Of a stretch of DNA of 64,000 bases, positions 54,971 through 63,882 are shown in pieces. The position numbers and the translations under genes were made by a program. The stretch is from contig JBIOUX010000163.1 of assembly GCA_044867425.1 (NCBI GenBank), positions 14,945 to 78,944 on the forward strand, in the 5' to 3' direction. Under the pieces are notes generated by a model, which worked only from the letters and a program-made list of their open reading frames with translations, did not search any database and was not told the DNA's origin. This DNA comes from CAWBJP01 sp044867425 (GTDB taxonomy: Bacteria; Actinomycetota; Acidimicrobiia; IMCC26256; BP-133). Numbering within the stretch: the stretch's first letter is position 1; the number at the start of each line of letters is the position of its first letter.

Positions 54971-56622
54971 AGGTCGGCCCACTCCCGGGTGCGGTCGAGG
55001 TAGGCCGTCTGGGCCGCGGGTCCCGAGCGGCCGTAGATGCCCTCGAAGCCCGGGGAGCAGTAGCCGTCGGGGAAGCAGTACGGCACCGCCGGCTCGATCT
55101 GGGTCCCTTCGTGCCACTCGTTGAAGCTGGTGACGGTGACGACGTCAGCCCCGGCGGCCAGGGCCGCGGCCCACATGTCGTCGTAGCGGCGGCCGCCGTC
55201 GGGATTCACCACCTTGCGGATGGCGGTGGCCCGGGTGCCATCGAAACCGGGGGCCACCGAGGGGGCGCAGGCCAGGCGCAGTCGCCGCGCCGAGGCGCAG
55301 GTCCGGGCCAGTTCGACGGGTCCGAAACGGATGCCGTCGTAGGTGTAGATCCCGTCGAAACCGGCTTGGGCGGCGAAGCTGGCAAAGCTGCCCGAGACCA
55401 TGGCCGTGAGGTTGCCGCTCTGGCCGTAGAACACCATGTCGGGGAAGGCGGCCGTCACCGGTGCCCAGTCCCGGGCCGGGCCGTCACTGTCGATGTTGTA
55501 CAGGTACACGATGCGCACGCCGAGGCGGCGCAGGTAGGCGAGGTCGGCGGCGACGGTGGCGGGGGAACGTCCGGGATAGGGCTCCAGGTGGATGACCATC
55601 TCCAGGCCGGCGTCCTTCACCGCCTCGGCCACGTCGGTCACGTGCAGGTCCTCCCAGTCGCCCCGACCCCACCAGGAGCTGATCACCTGGTCCACGCCCG
55701 CCGCCGCCATCTGCTCCGCCTGGCGGCGCAGCACCTTCGGGTCGCGGGAGCTGTACAGGCCCCCGGCCGGGTAGAAGTTGGCGCCGATGTCGTCGGGCGG
55801 CTCCTTGTCCCCCTGCTGCCAGTGGCGCCAGGCCCCGTCATGCGACGGGGTGCCGTACCAGGGGTAGAAGAAGATCCCCACCTGCGGTTCCAGGACCACG
55901 GGACGGGCGGCGGCGGCCACCACCGGCTGGGACAGGCGCAGGCCACCCAGGCTGCCCCCGAAGGGGGCGTCGCCAAAGGCGAAGACACCGCCGTCGGCCG
56001 CCGCCAGCCAGTAACCCGCCCCCCGGGGCGCGGCCGCCAGACCGACCAGGGGCGCCACCAGGGGCTGGCCGCCGACCGAGCCGGCGAAGGGAGCGTCCCC
56101 GAAGGCGAAGACACCGCCGTCGGCCGCCGCCAGCCAGTAACCCTTTCCGCTGGGCGTGGACGCCATCCCGACGACCGGGCGGGCCAGCTTGGTGCCCGTC
56201 AACGAACCCAGTCCGGCGGCGTCACCGAATGGGAACACCGCCCCGTCGGAGCCCACCAGCCAGTAGCCCCGGCCCGTCGGGGTGGCCGCCATCCCCACCA
56301 CCGGTCCCTTCAGCACCTGGCCCCCGGTGGAACCGAAGAAGCCGGCGTCGCCGAAGGCGAAGATCCCCCCGTCGGAGGCCACCAGCCAGTAGCCCCGGCC
56401 GGTCGGGGTGGCGGTCATCCCCACCACCGGCCGGTTGAGCCGCATGCCCCCCGTGGAGCCGAAGAAGGGCGCACCCCCCAGGGCGAACACACCGCCGTCG
56501 GAGGCCACCAGCCAGTGGCCGGCCGCCGCCGGGGTGGGGGCGACCGAAGGGAGGGCGAGGACCGGAGGCGCTGAGGCCAGGACCGCGCCGAGGAGGACGA
56601 GAAGAACGAGGCGGGCACGCAT
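54943..56622 (-). CDS. secreted protein: five 42-residue GYWL repeats fused to a GH99-like domain
   Basis: 559 residues. Signal peptide (MRARLVLLVLLGAVLASAPP), then five repeats of about 42 residues (about 35-240), each starting GYWLVASDGGxFAFGDA and containing GS-GG and PVVGMAATP; such repeats are common in secreted proteins of Acidimicrobiia and probably form a beta-propeller. The rest (about 248-559) has VGIFFYPWYG, SSWWGRGDW, MVIHLEPYPGR and FNEWHEGTQIEP, resembling the GH99 endo-alpha-mannosidase fold. It likely binds and cuts an external polysaccharide; substrate unknown. The final 28 bases overlap DUF3536. Confidence 0.83.
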   Translation of the reverse strand: MRARLVLLVLLGAVLASAPPVLALPSVAPTPAAAGHWLVASDGGVFALGGAPFFGSTGGMRLNRPVVGMTATPTGRGYWLVASDGGIFAFGDAGFFGSTGGQVLKGPVVGMAATPTGRGYWLVGSDGAVFPFGDAAGLGSLTGTKLARPVVGMASTPSGKGYWLAAADGGVFAFGDAPFAGSVGGQPLVAPLVGLAAAPRGAGYWLAAADGGVFAFGDAPFGGSLGGLRLSQPVVAAAARPVVLEPQVGIFFYPWYGTPSHDGAWRHWQQGDKEPPDDIGANFYPAGGLYSSRDPKVLRRQAEQMAAAGVDQVISSWWGRGDWEDLHVTDVAEAVKDAGLEMVIHLEPYPGRSPATVAADLAYLRRLGVRIVYLYNIDSDGPARDWAPVTAAFPDMVFYGQSGNLTAMVSGSFASFAAQAGFDGIYTYDGIRFGPVELARTCASARRLRLACAPSVAPGFDGTRATAIRKVVNPDGGRRYDDMWAAALAAGADVVTVTSFNEWHEGTQIEPAVPYCFPDGYCSPGFEGIYGRSGPAAQTAYLDRTREWADLYRTTRSPL

Positions 56623-57021
56623 GGCGTCTTACGCTCCGTGGCTGGCGTTTGACGCAACGTAAGGTTTCCGTGCCAGAAGCGGAAGAGCGCCTCGTTCGCT
56701 TGGCACCCTTTGGGAAGCTTCGTCCCCTGGCCTCGCCACCGGGCCCGTCGTGAGCGCAGGTCCGGCACGCGGGCAGGAGGCACACCCCGTGCACAAAGCC
56801 GCCGGCGAGCCGGGATTCCGGCCCCGAGGGCAGACGAGAGAGGGAGAGACCCCCCGAGGCGGTCATCCCGACTCACCGTTCGCGGCTGTCAAGGTGAGCG
56901 CGCCGATCGCGCCCGGACCCTGCATTACCCCCTCCCCCCGGCGCCTAAACAACCATGCCGAAATTTTTTTTGGGAGGCGTCTGGTTTCTCGCCGGCCGGA
57001 AGCGGGAACGGCAGGCTCACC
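56623..57021. other. 400-base divergent intergenic region with a structured segment
   Basis: No convincing gene. It contains an inverted repeat at 56670-56705 (GTGCCAGAAGCG and CGCTTGGCAC around a GAG/CTC mini-stem), which on the minus strand would lie about 50-80 bases upstream of the secreted protein start, i.e. in its leader RNA. Near 56950-56980 there is an AT-rich run of eight T followed by GGGAGG, unlike the rest of the window. No known riboswitch class is recognised. Confidence 0.45.
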
Positions 57022-58074
57022 ATGCCCCGACTGCGCCGCGCCGACTGCTCCGCTCCGGGGCATAGCCGCCGGCGTTGCGGGCGGGGCTTCGCCTACTACG
57101 ACGAAGCCGGCCGGCGGCTCACCGATACCGAGACCGTGGACCGGATCGCCGCCCTCGTCATCCCCCCGGCCTGGAAGGACGTCTGGATCTGCCCATGGCC
57201 CAACGGCCACCTCCAGGCGGTGGGAACCGACGCCGCCGGACGGCGCCAGTACCTGTACCACCCCGCCTGGCGGGAGCGCCGCGACCGGGAGAAGTTCGAC
57301 CAAATGCTGGAGTTCGCCCGGTGCCTCCCCCAACTGCGCGACGCCTGCGCCGCCACCCTGGCCGCCGGCGACGGCCTGGATCGCGAGCGGGTGCTGGCCT
57401 GCGCCGTGCGGCTCCTCGACCTGGGCTTCTTCCGGATCGGAACCGAGGGCTACGCCGAGCAGAACCAGAGCTACGGGCTGGCCACGATGCGCAAGGACCA
57501 TGTGCGCCTTCTCGATGGCCATGGCCTGGAGTTCGACTACGTGGCCAAGTCCCGCCAGCGCCGGATCCAGACCGTCGTCGACCCCGCCGTCTTCGATGTG
57601 GTCGCCGGCCTCAAGCGCCGGCGGGGAGGCGGCGACGATCTGCTCGCCTACCGCCACGGAAGGTCCTGGCGCGACATCCGCTCCGAGGAGATCAACGACT
57701 ACATCAAGGAGCTGACCGGAGGCGAGTTCACGGCCAAGGACTTCCGCACCTGGAGCGCCACCGTGCTGGCCGCCGTCGCCCTGGCCGTGTCCGCCGTGTC
57801 CCCCGGGGCGCGTTCGGTCACCGCCCGCCGGCGGGCCGTGACCCGGGCCATGCAGGAGGTGGCCAAGTATCTGGGGAACACGGCGGCCGTGTGCCGGTCG
57901 TCCTACGTGGACCCCCGGGTCGTCGACCGCTTCCAGGCCGGCGCCACCATCAAGTCCGCCCTGGACGGGCTGGCCGTGGAGGGCGGGGCCGGGCTCTCCT
58001 TCCAGGGAGAGGTCGAAGAGGCCGTCCTCGATCTGCTGGCCAATGGGGCCGAGCCGGCCCGGCGGGCGGCCTGA
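57022..58074 (+). CDS. bacterial DNA topoisomerase IB
   Basis: 350 residues of the poxvirus-like TopIB family. N-terminal PRLRRADCSAPGHSRRRCGR then the family start GFAYYDEAGRR; active-site residues include Arg in IGTEGYAEQNQSYGL's following basic cluster and the catalytic Tyr295 in AVCRSSYVDPRV. Relaxes supercoils through a 3'-phosphotyrosine link. Alone among monocistronic neighbours. The additional cysteines at the N-terminus are not typical. Confidence 0.92.
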   Translation: MPRLRRADCSAPGHSRRRCGRGFAYYDEAGRRLTDTETVDRIAALVIPPAWKDVWICPWPNGHLQAVGTDAAGRRQYLYHPAWRERRDREKFDQMLEFARCLPQLRDACAATLAAGDGLDRERVLACAVRLLDLGFFRIGTEGYAEQNQSYGLATMRKDHVRLLDGHGLEFDYVAKSRQRRIQTVVDPAVFDVVAGLKRRRGGGDDLLAYRHGRSWRDIRSEEINDYIKELTGGEFTAKDFRTWSATVLAAVALAVSAVSPGARSVTARRRAVTRAMQEVAKYLGNTAAVCRSSYVDPRVVDRFQAGATIKSALDGLAVEGGAGLSFQGEVEEAVLDLLANGAEPARRAA

Positions 58075-58089
58075 GCGGCGGAGCTCCCG

Positions 58090-58641
58090 TCAGTTCAGGG
58101 AAGGGTCCGGGGGGCACGCGGCGAACAGAGCCAGCCGCCCCCCCTGGCGGCGCAGCACCTCCCGCCACAGCTCCTCGGGGTCTTCGGAGAGCGGGTCGGA
58201 GGGCCGGGCGGCGAGGACGAACCAGCCGCCGGCAGCCAGCTCCGCTTCGAGCTGCCCGCCGCCCCACCCGGCGTAGCCGGCGAAGAGCCGCACCGCTTCG
58301 ACCCCGACAGGATCGACGGCCAGGTCGACGATCCCCACCAGATCACCGAGGACAGGTTGGAACCCGTCCAGCTTCCCGTCGGCGATGCGGGCCACCGCGA
58401 TCACGGCGGTGCGCGCCACTGGGCCACCCACGAAGACCACGTCGGGCTGGGCGGCGAAGGCGTCCCAGCCGTTCCAGTCGGCGCCGGCCTCGGTCAGCGG
58501 GGTCCCGCTGGGACGGTTGAGGACCACCCCCACCGCCCCCTCCGGGGTGTGCTCGAGCAATAGCACCACCGTCCGGTCGAAGTTGGGATCCCCCAGTTCC
58601 GGGGTAGCGACGAGCAGCCGGCCTCGGTGCGACGCGAACAC
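58090..58641 (-). CDS. YqgE/AlgH family protein (UPF0301)
   Basis: 183 residues. Family blocks: SHRGRLLVATPELGDPNFDRT at the start, VLLLEHTPEGAVGVVLNRPS, VFVGGPVARTAVI and LFAGYAGWGGGQLEAEL. Function unknown in general (a regulator of alginate synthesis in pseudomonads). Cytoplasmic, no partner gene adjacent. Begins at GTG/ATG 58641 with an inverted repeat upstream. Confidence 0.93.
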   Translation of the reverse strand: MFASHRGRLLVATPELGDPNFDRTVVLLLEHTPEGAVGVVLNRPSGTPLTEAGADWNGWDAFAAQPDVVFVGGPVARTAVIAVARIADGKLDGFQPVLGDLVGIVDLAVDPVGVEAVRLFAGYAGWGGGQLEAELAAGGWFVLAARPSDPLSEDPEELWREVLRRQGGRLALFAACPPDPSLN

Positions 58642-58653
58642 ACCTTGATCTTC

Positions 58654-58690
58654 GCGCCGTCACCGCGCGACCGGGCCTTCGTGACGGCGC
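58654..58690. terminator. 10-bp hairpin between two minus-strand genes
   Basis: GCGCCGTCAC, 17-base loop, GTGACGGCGC, perfect stem. It lies downstream of the Pro-rich gene (minus strand) and just upstream of the AlgH gene, so it probably ends the Pro-rich transcript. Confidence 0.55.
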
Positions 58691-58703
58691 CTTCCGATGA
58701 GAT

Positions 58704-58913
58704 CTAGGTGATCTGGGGGACCGGCACCGGGTTGGGATCGGGCATCGGGGGGCGGTCGGGCATGGGGGGCTCCGGCTCGGGAGGCCCCGGCGGGAACGGC
58801 CGGTCGGGCTGGGGCTCGGCCGGATCGGGCGAGATGGGCGGGAACGGATCGGGCCGGGTGACCCCCCCGTCCGGATCGACGATGGGCGGCTGGATCACAG
58901 GTGTGGCAGTCAT
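58704..58913 (-). CDS. small Pro-rich protein (69 aa)
   Basis: ATG 58913 with TATGAC six bases upstream (probable leaderless promoter at 58920-58925). More than a third of the residues are proline with scattered Asp and Glu (PPGPPEPEPPMPDRPPMPDP). No Cys, signal peptide or membrane part, so probably disordered. The opposite strand gives only a Gly-rich shadow. Function unknown. Confidence 0.5.
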   Translation of the reverse strand: MTATPVIQPPIVDPDGGVTRPDPFPPISPDPAEPQPDRPFPPGPPEPEPPMPDRPPMPDPNPVPVPQIT

Positions 58914-58958
58914 ACGGGAGTCATACCCCCAAGCTCGGGCCGCGGAACGGCAGGGCGG

Positions 58959-59495
58959 TCAGCCCCACCCCGCCAGCGCCTCGGCCAGCTCCTCCTTGGT
59001 CATGCTGGAGCGGCCGGGGATGTCGGCCTCCTGGGCCTTCTCGTAGAGCTCCTCTTTGGTGAGGTCGAGGAGCTCGGCCACACCGCCCAAGAGCGCCGGC
59101 TTGCGCTGCTGGATCTTCTCACCCATCCGGTTGAGCTCCCCGCCGAGGACCTCCTTCATCTTCGGGAAGACCTCGTTCTCCTCCTCATCGACGTGGTGCT
59201 CGATCGCCTCCTTGAGCTTTCCCACCAGCTGCTGCAGCGCCGCCCCCGAGGCATCCTTGATCTTCCTGATCAGCTGATCGGCCTCGTCGTGCTCCCGCTG
59301 CGCCTCCTCGGCCATCTTCCGGTCCACCTTGTCGCGCAGCACGGGGTAGACGATCTCCTCCTCCAGTGTGGTGTGGACCTCGAGCTCCTGGCAGATCTGC
59401 ATGGCGACGCTCCGGTTCCCGGTCTGCTCGAACTCGGCGAAGAGCTTCTCGACCTTGCGGTGGTCCTGCTCCAGGAGGCGCACGGCATCGGGCAT
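58959..59495 (-). CDS. hemerythrin domain protein with a C-terminal SAP/Rho-N-like tail
   Basis: 178 residues from ATG 59495, with AAGGAG nine bases upstream. A four-helix hemerythrin domain (about 1-135) contains the iron-ligand pattern: LLEQDHRKVE, VHTTLEEEIVYP, REHDEADQL and HHVDEEENEVFP. The end (LTKEELYEKAQEADIPGRSS then MTKEELAEAL) has the helix-extended-loop-helix look of SAP or Rho N-terminal domains that bind nucleic acid. Likely an oxygen, NO or iron sensor/storage protein, possibly attached to DNA. No partner gene; divergent from the ligase. Confidence 0.85.
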   Translation of the reverse strand: MPDAVRLLEQDHRKVEKLFAEFEQTGNRSVAMQICQELEVHTTLEEEIVYPVLRDKVDRKMAEEAQREHDEADQLIRKIKDASGAALQQLVGKLKEAIEHHVDEEENEVFPKMKEVLGGELNRMGEKIQQRKPALLGGVAELLDLTKEELYEKAQEADIPGRSSMTKEELAEALAGWG

Positions 59496-59571
59496 TTTCG
59501 GCTCCTTGGTGTCCCTGACGGTGTTGGTGGCCGTGCAGATACCCGCCTCCACGCCGCGGCACACTGGGGTT

Positions 59572-61014
59572 GTGGCTGGCGATCGGCTCGAGCGCTACCG
59601 GGAGATTCGGGACTTCGAGGCCACCCCCGAACCGTCGGGGGCGGAGGCGCCGCCGGCGCCGGACGGGCGGCCCCGCTTCGTCATCCAGGAGCACCACGCC
59701 ACCAGCCTCCACTGGGACCTGCGCCTGGAGCACGACGGGGTGCTGGCCAGCTGGGCCATCCCCCGGGGCCTTCCCCCCGACCCCCGCCAGAACCACCTCG
59801 CTGTCCACACCGAGGACCACCCCCTCATGTACCTCGACTTCTCTGGCGAGATCCCCGCCGGCCAGTACGGCGCCGGCTCCATGACCATCTGGGACACCGG
59901 GACCTACGAGGCGGAGAAATGGACGGACCGGGAGGTGCTGGTGGTCCTCCACGGCCAGCGGGCCAACGGGCGTTACGTCCTGTTCCAGACCAAGGACAAC
60001 CAGTGGATGATCCACCGGATGGACCCGCCCGAGGATCCCACCCGGGAGTCCATGCCCGAAGGGCTGCGGCCCATGCTGGCCACCCTGTCCGACCGGCTCC
60101 CCAAGGACGAGGCGAACTACGGCTTCGAGGTGAAGTGGGACGGCATCCGGGCCCTGGCCTACGTGTCCGGGGGCCGCATCCGCCTCGAGGCCCGCAGCGG
60201 GCGCGACGTGTCCCTCCGCTACCCCGAGCTGCGGGAGCTGGGCCGGCGGCTGGGCACCACCCAGGTGGTGCTCGACGGCGAGATCGTCGCTCTGGATGCC
60301 AACGGGCGCCCCAGCTTCGAACGCCTCCAGCGGCGCATGCACGTGGAGTCGGAGTCGGCCATCCGCCGCCTGCGCCAGGACGTCCCCGTGGCCTACGCCA
60401 TCTTCGACCTGCTCTGGCTGGAGGGCCATTCCACCATGGCGCTGCCCTACGAGGAGCGCCGCCGGCTGCTCGACGACCTCAACCTGAACGGCCCCAACTG
60501 GCAGACCCCCCCGTACCACAAAGGTGAGGGGTCCATGCTGCTGGAGGCGACCAGGGCGGGAGGGCTGGAAGGGGTGGTGGCCAAGCGGCTCGACTCCACC
60601 TACGAGCCGGGCGTGCGCACCCGGAACTGGCTCAAGGTGAAGAACCACTGCTCCCAGGAGTTCGTCATCGGCGGCTGGCTGCCGGGGGAGGGCGCCCGGA
60701 CCCGGCTGGGGGCATTGCTCATCGGCTGTTACGACGAAGGTCGCCTGGTCTACGCCGGGCGGGTCGGCACCGGCTTCGCTGACGCCGAGCTCACCCGGCT
60801 CCAGCGCCTCCTGGAGGATCGCCGCCAGGACCAGTGCCCTTTCGACCCTTGCCCTCAGATCAAGCTCGCCCGGTGGGTCCGGCCGGACCTGGTGGCCGAA
60901 GTTGAGTTCACCGAATGGACGGCGGCCGGCATCCTCCGCCACCCGTCGTACAAGGGCCTCCGCGACGACCGCGACCCGAAAGACGTTGTCCGGGAGCCGA
61001 CAACAGTGGTCTGA
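59572..61014 (+). CDS. ligD: LigD-type ATP-dependent DNA ligase with phosphoesterase domain (no polymerase)
   Basis: 480 residues. The N-terminal half (about 30-165) is the 3'-phosphoesterase domain (RFVIQEHHATSLHWDLRLEH, then AVHTEDHPLMYLDFSGEIPAG); the rest is the adenylation domain with Lys188 in EVKWDGIRAL and the OB domain ending the protein (VEVEFTEWTAAGILRHPSYK-like region). The primase/polymerase domain of full LigD is absent. Starts GTG 59572. With Ku 3 kb downstream it should serve non-homologous end joining; a separate polymerase would be needed for gap filling. Confidence 0.92.
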   Translation: MAGDRLERYREIRDFEATPEPSGAEAPPAPDGRPRFVIQEHHATSLHWDLRLEHDGVLASWAIPRGLPPDPRQNHLAVHTEDHPLMYLDFSGEIPAGQYGAGSMTIWDTGTYEAEKWTDREVLVVLHGQRANGRYVLFQTKDNQWMIHRMDPPEDPTRESMPEGLRPMLATLSDRLPKDEANYGFEVKWDGIRALAYVSGGRIRLEARSGRDVSLRYPELRELGRRLGTTQVVLDGEIVALDANGRPSFERLQRRMHVESESAIRRLRQDVPVAYAIFDLLWLEGHSTMALPYEERRRLLDDLNLNGPNWQTPPYHKGEGSMLLEATRAGGLEGVVAKRLDSTYEPGVRTRNWLKVKNHCSQEFVIGGWLPGEGARTRLGALLIGCYDEGRLVYAGRVGTGFADAELTRLQRLLEDRRQDQCPFDPCPQIKLARWVRPDLVAEVEFTEWTAAGILRHPSYKGLRDDRDPKDVVREPTTVV

Positions 61015-61022
61015 TCGCGGCG

Positions 61023-63272
61023 ATGACCGTCGCGTGCGCCAGCTGTGGGTCCGTCAACCGGGAAGGCGCCCGGTTCTGCACGGGCTGTGGTGCCGGGTTG
61101 GCCGTGGCTTGTCCGAAGTGTGGCAGCCCGGCACAGATCGACGATCGCTTCTGCGCCGAGTGCGGCTCGCCCGTTGGTGCCGCCTCCGAGCACAGCCGGG
61201 AACCGCAGCCGGCACCTCGGCCAGGGCCCCATGCCGCCACCGGTCCGATGCCGCAGGGGGAGCGCAAACAGGTGACCGTCCTCTTCGCCGACGTGAAGGG
61301 GTCAATGGACCTGGCCGAGGCCCTGGACCCCGAGGACTGGGCCGCGGTCATGAACCAGCTCTTCCAGATCCTCTCCGAGGGCGTCCAACGCTTCGGTGGC
61401 ACGGTCGACAAGTTCACTGGCGACGGGGTCATGGCGATCTTCGGCGCCCCCGTCTCCCAGGAGGATCATGCCCGCCGGGCCTGCCACGCCGCCCTCCATC
61501 TGCGCCAGGCGACCGCCGCCTACGGCGACCAGCTCCGGGAGGGTCGGCATCTCGATCTCCATATCCGTCTCGGACTCAACTCCGGAGAAGTGGTCATCGG
61601 GGGGATCGGCGACGAGGGCCGCATGAACTACACCGCTTTGGGACACACCGTTGGCCTGGCCCAGCGGATGGAGGCGCTGGCCGATCCGGGCCAGGTCTTC
61701 CTGAGCGACCACACGGCGCGGCTGGTGGTGGAGCACTTCAGCCTGCGCGAGCTAGGGCTCCTCGACGTGAAAGGGGTGCGGGAGCCGGTCCGGGCCTTCG
61801 CCCTGGAAGGCACACGGCGTCGCGCCGGCACAGCGGGATCGGCGGCGCTGGTCGGCCGGGCCGAGGAGCTGGGAGCCCTGGAGGTTGCCCTGGAGCGGAC
61901 CCAGGAGGGCCAGGGCCAGGTGGTCGGTGTCGTGGGTGAAGCCGGCGTGGGCAAGAGCCGGCTGTGCGAGGAGTTCGCCCAATCAGCCGCCGCCCGGGGG
62001 ATCACCGTCCGCCGGGCGGCCGGGGTCTCGCACGCCCGGGACGTGCCCCTCCTGCCCATCCTCGAGTTCATGCGGGACTACTTCGGAATCACCGACAGCG
62101 ACTCGCGCTCCGATGCGCAGGCCAAGATCGCAGCGCGACTGCTCGATCTCGACACCACGCTCGAGGACGCCCTGCCCGTGCTCTTCGACTTCCTCGAGGT
62201 CCCCGACGAGAGGCGGCCGGCGCCGCGGCTCTCGCCCGAGGCCCGCATGCAAAGGATCTTCGGCCTGCTGCGCCGCGTGACCCAGCGTCGCAGTGACCGG
62301 GAGACGCTCGTTCTCCTGTTCGACGACCTCCAATGGTTCGACCCTCAGAGCAAAGCATTCCTGGAGCGGCTCATTCCCTCGTTTCCGGGTACGCGCACGC
62401 TCGTCCTGACGAACTTCCGCCCCGAGTTCTCGCCTCCGTGGGCCGCACACTCCTACTACCGTCAACTGGCCCTCCAGCCGCTCGAACCCGATGCAGTGGC
62501 GCGACTCCTCGAAGGGCTCCTCGGCCGGGATGCCTCGCTCGCTCCACTCTCGGAGCTGATCGCCGAGAAGACGGGCGGATATCCGTTCTTCGTCGAGGAG
62601 GTCGTCCGATCCCTGGTGGAGGACGGCACGCTGGCCGGGGAGCCCGGTGCCTACCGCCTCACCAGGCCGGTCGAAGTCCTGGGTGTACCCGCCACCGTAC
62701 AAGCGACCCTGTCCGCCCGCATCGACCGGCTGGCGGAAGTCGACAAGGCCCTCCTCCAGACCGCGGCTGTCATTGGCCGCGATTTCACCGAGCCGGTGGT
62801 GCGGATGGTCTCCGGCCTCACCGAAACCGAGCTCGCGGCCGTCTGCGGGCGGCTGTGCAGCGCCGAGTTCCTGCAGGAGGTGAGCTTCGGCTCGGTCGAC
62901 GAGTACCGGTTCTGGCACCCGCTGACCCAGGAAGTGACGTACGGGAGCCTGCTGCGCGAGCGGCGGGCCACGCTGCACGAGGCCGTGGCCCGGGCCATCA
63001 TCGCCACCGAGCCCGATCGGCTGGACGAGCGGGCGGCGCTCCTCACCGTCCACTTCGAGCGGGCCGGAAATCCGCTGGAGACGGCCCGCTGGAACGACCG
63101 GGCCGCCGGCTTCACGCTGCGACGTGACGTCGCCGAGGCCATGCGCCGGTGGCGAGCAACGCTCGTCCAGCTCGATTCGGCACCCGAGACCGACGATGCC
63201 ATGAGCATCGGGGTTCGGACCCGCAACCGGCTCATCCGCTACGGAGCGCGGACCGGCATGGACCTGCGCTAA
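61023..63272 (+). CDS. adenylate/guanylate cyclase domain fused to an AAA ATPase (truncated by a stop)
   Basis: 749 residues as it stands. Double zinc ribbon at the N-terminus (CASCGSVNREGARFCTGCG and CPKCG/CAECG), class III cyclase domain (about 80-270, VTVLFADVKGSMDLAEAL, FTGDGVMAIFG), an AAA-type ATPase (Walker A VVGEAGVGKSRLC, Walker B LVLLFDDLQWFD) and a helical region. At codon 750 a TAA (63270-63272) ends the frame, but the same frame runs on for 185 more codons with a TPR-like sequence, so the intact gene was probably about 935 residues. The shortened protein may still be active because the usual C-terminal TPR part mediates regulation. Located between ligD and ku, nine bases after ligD. 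Confidence 0.8.
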   Translation: MTVACASCGSVNREGARFCTGCGAGLAVACPKCGSPAQIDDRFCAECGSPVGAASEHSREPQPAPRPGPHAATGPMPQGERKQVTVLFADVKGSMDLAEALDPEDWAAVMNQLFQILSEGVQRFGGTVDKFTGDGVMAIFGAPVSQEDHARRACHAALHLRQATAAYGDQLREGRHLDLHIRLGLNSGEVVIGGIGDEGRMNYTALGHTVGLAQRMEALADPGQVFLSDHTARLVVEHFSLRELGLLDVKGVREPVRAFALEGTRRRAGTAGSAALVGRAEELGALEVALERTQEGQGQVVGVVGEAGVGKSRLCEEFAQSAAARGITVRRAAGVSHARDVPLLPILEFMRDYFGITDSDSRSDAQAKIAARLLDLDTTLEDALPVLFDFLEVPDERRPAPRLSPEARMQRIFGLLRRVTQRRSDRETLVLLFDDLQWFDPQSKAFLERLIPSFPGTRTLVLTNFRPEFSPPWAAHSYYRQLALQPLEPDAVARLLEGLLGRDASLAPLSELIAEKTGGYPFFVEEVVRSLVEDGTLAGEPGAYRLTRPVEVLGVPATVQATLSARIDRLAEVDKALLQTAAVIGRDFTEPVVRMVSGLTETELAAVCGRLCSAEFLQEVSFGSVDEYRFWHPLTQEVTYGSLLRERRATLHEAVARAIIATEPDRLDERAALLTVHFERAGNPLETARWNDRAAGFTLRRDVAEAMRRWRATLVQLDSAPETDDAMSIGVRTRNRLIRYGARTGMDLR

Positions 63273-63830
63273 GCCGAGATCCTCTACGCCGAGGCGAGGA
63301 CGCAAGCTGAGCGCCTCCAGGATCCGGCCCAGCTGGCCAGCGTCACCTATGCGTGCGGGACCACCGTCGCCTGGCGCGGCGCCGTCAGCCAGGGCGAGGC
63401 CGTCCGCGTCGCCGAGGACTCCGGCAACACATCGAACCACGTGCTCGCGCTGGGCGCCGTGGGGATCGCCGAGCTGGGCCTCGGCCGCTTTCGCGAGGCA
63501 GCCGAGAGCGTTCGAGAAGCCCTCGCCGAAGCCCGCCAACATCAGGTCGTGCTCTTCGAAGAAGCGAGGCTGCTCACCCATCTGGGCCGGGCCCAACTCG
63601 GTCTTGGTGACCGCGAGGGGGCGCTCCGTGGCGCGTCCGACGCCGTGGACGTCGCCCGGCGCCAGGGAGCCCGGGTGACCGAGTGCCTCGCCCTCCTCTC
63701 CCGGGCCCGCATCCGGCGCGCCACGGGGGCTCCGGCCGGAGATGTCGAAGCCGATCTGGCCTCCGCCCTCGTCCTCCCCCGGGAAACGGAAGCCAGCGCC
63801 TACGAGGCCGAGATCGCAGCCGAACAGTAG
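63273..63830 (+). pseudogene. 3' remnant of the cyclase/ATPase gene: TPR region cut off by an in-frame TAA
   Basis: In frame with the upstream gene: AEILYAEARTQAERLQDPAQ follows the TAA, then repeated helices with GLGRFREAAESVREALAEA-type TPR pattern, stop TAG at 63828. One base change (TAA to GAA, giving Glu) would restore a single gene. An internal start at 63441 could only make a short fragment. A sequencing error cannot be excluded. Confidence 0.75.
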
Positions 63831-63861
63831 ATCCGCAGCCGCGGACGTCCGCTCCAGAGGC

Positions 63862-63876
63862 GATTGTCAGCGACAA
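63862..63876. promoter_or_regulatory. inverted repeat upstream of ku
   Basis: ATTGTC, 3 bases, GACAAT, six bases before the ku start. A repressor site or the -10 area (GACAAT) of a leaderless promoter. A looser version (GTTGTC, 8 bases, GACAAC) lies at 60985-61004 before the cyclase gene. Confidence 0.35.
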
Positions 63877-63882
63877 TAGAGG

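Noticed and set aside
52421..55117. 900-codon minus-strand frame antisense to the DUF3536 gene
   Set aside because: Low-complexity Gly/Arg/Val composition, no domain, and it mirrors the certain gene on the plus strand.
58708..59046. Gly-rich plus-strand open frame of 112 codons
   Set aside because: It is the complement of the Pro-rich and hemerythrin genes and has no ribosome binding site; Gly-rich shadows of Pro-rich genes are common.
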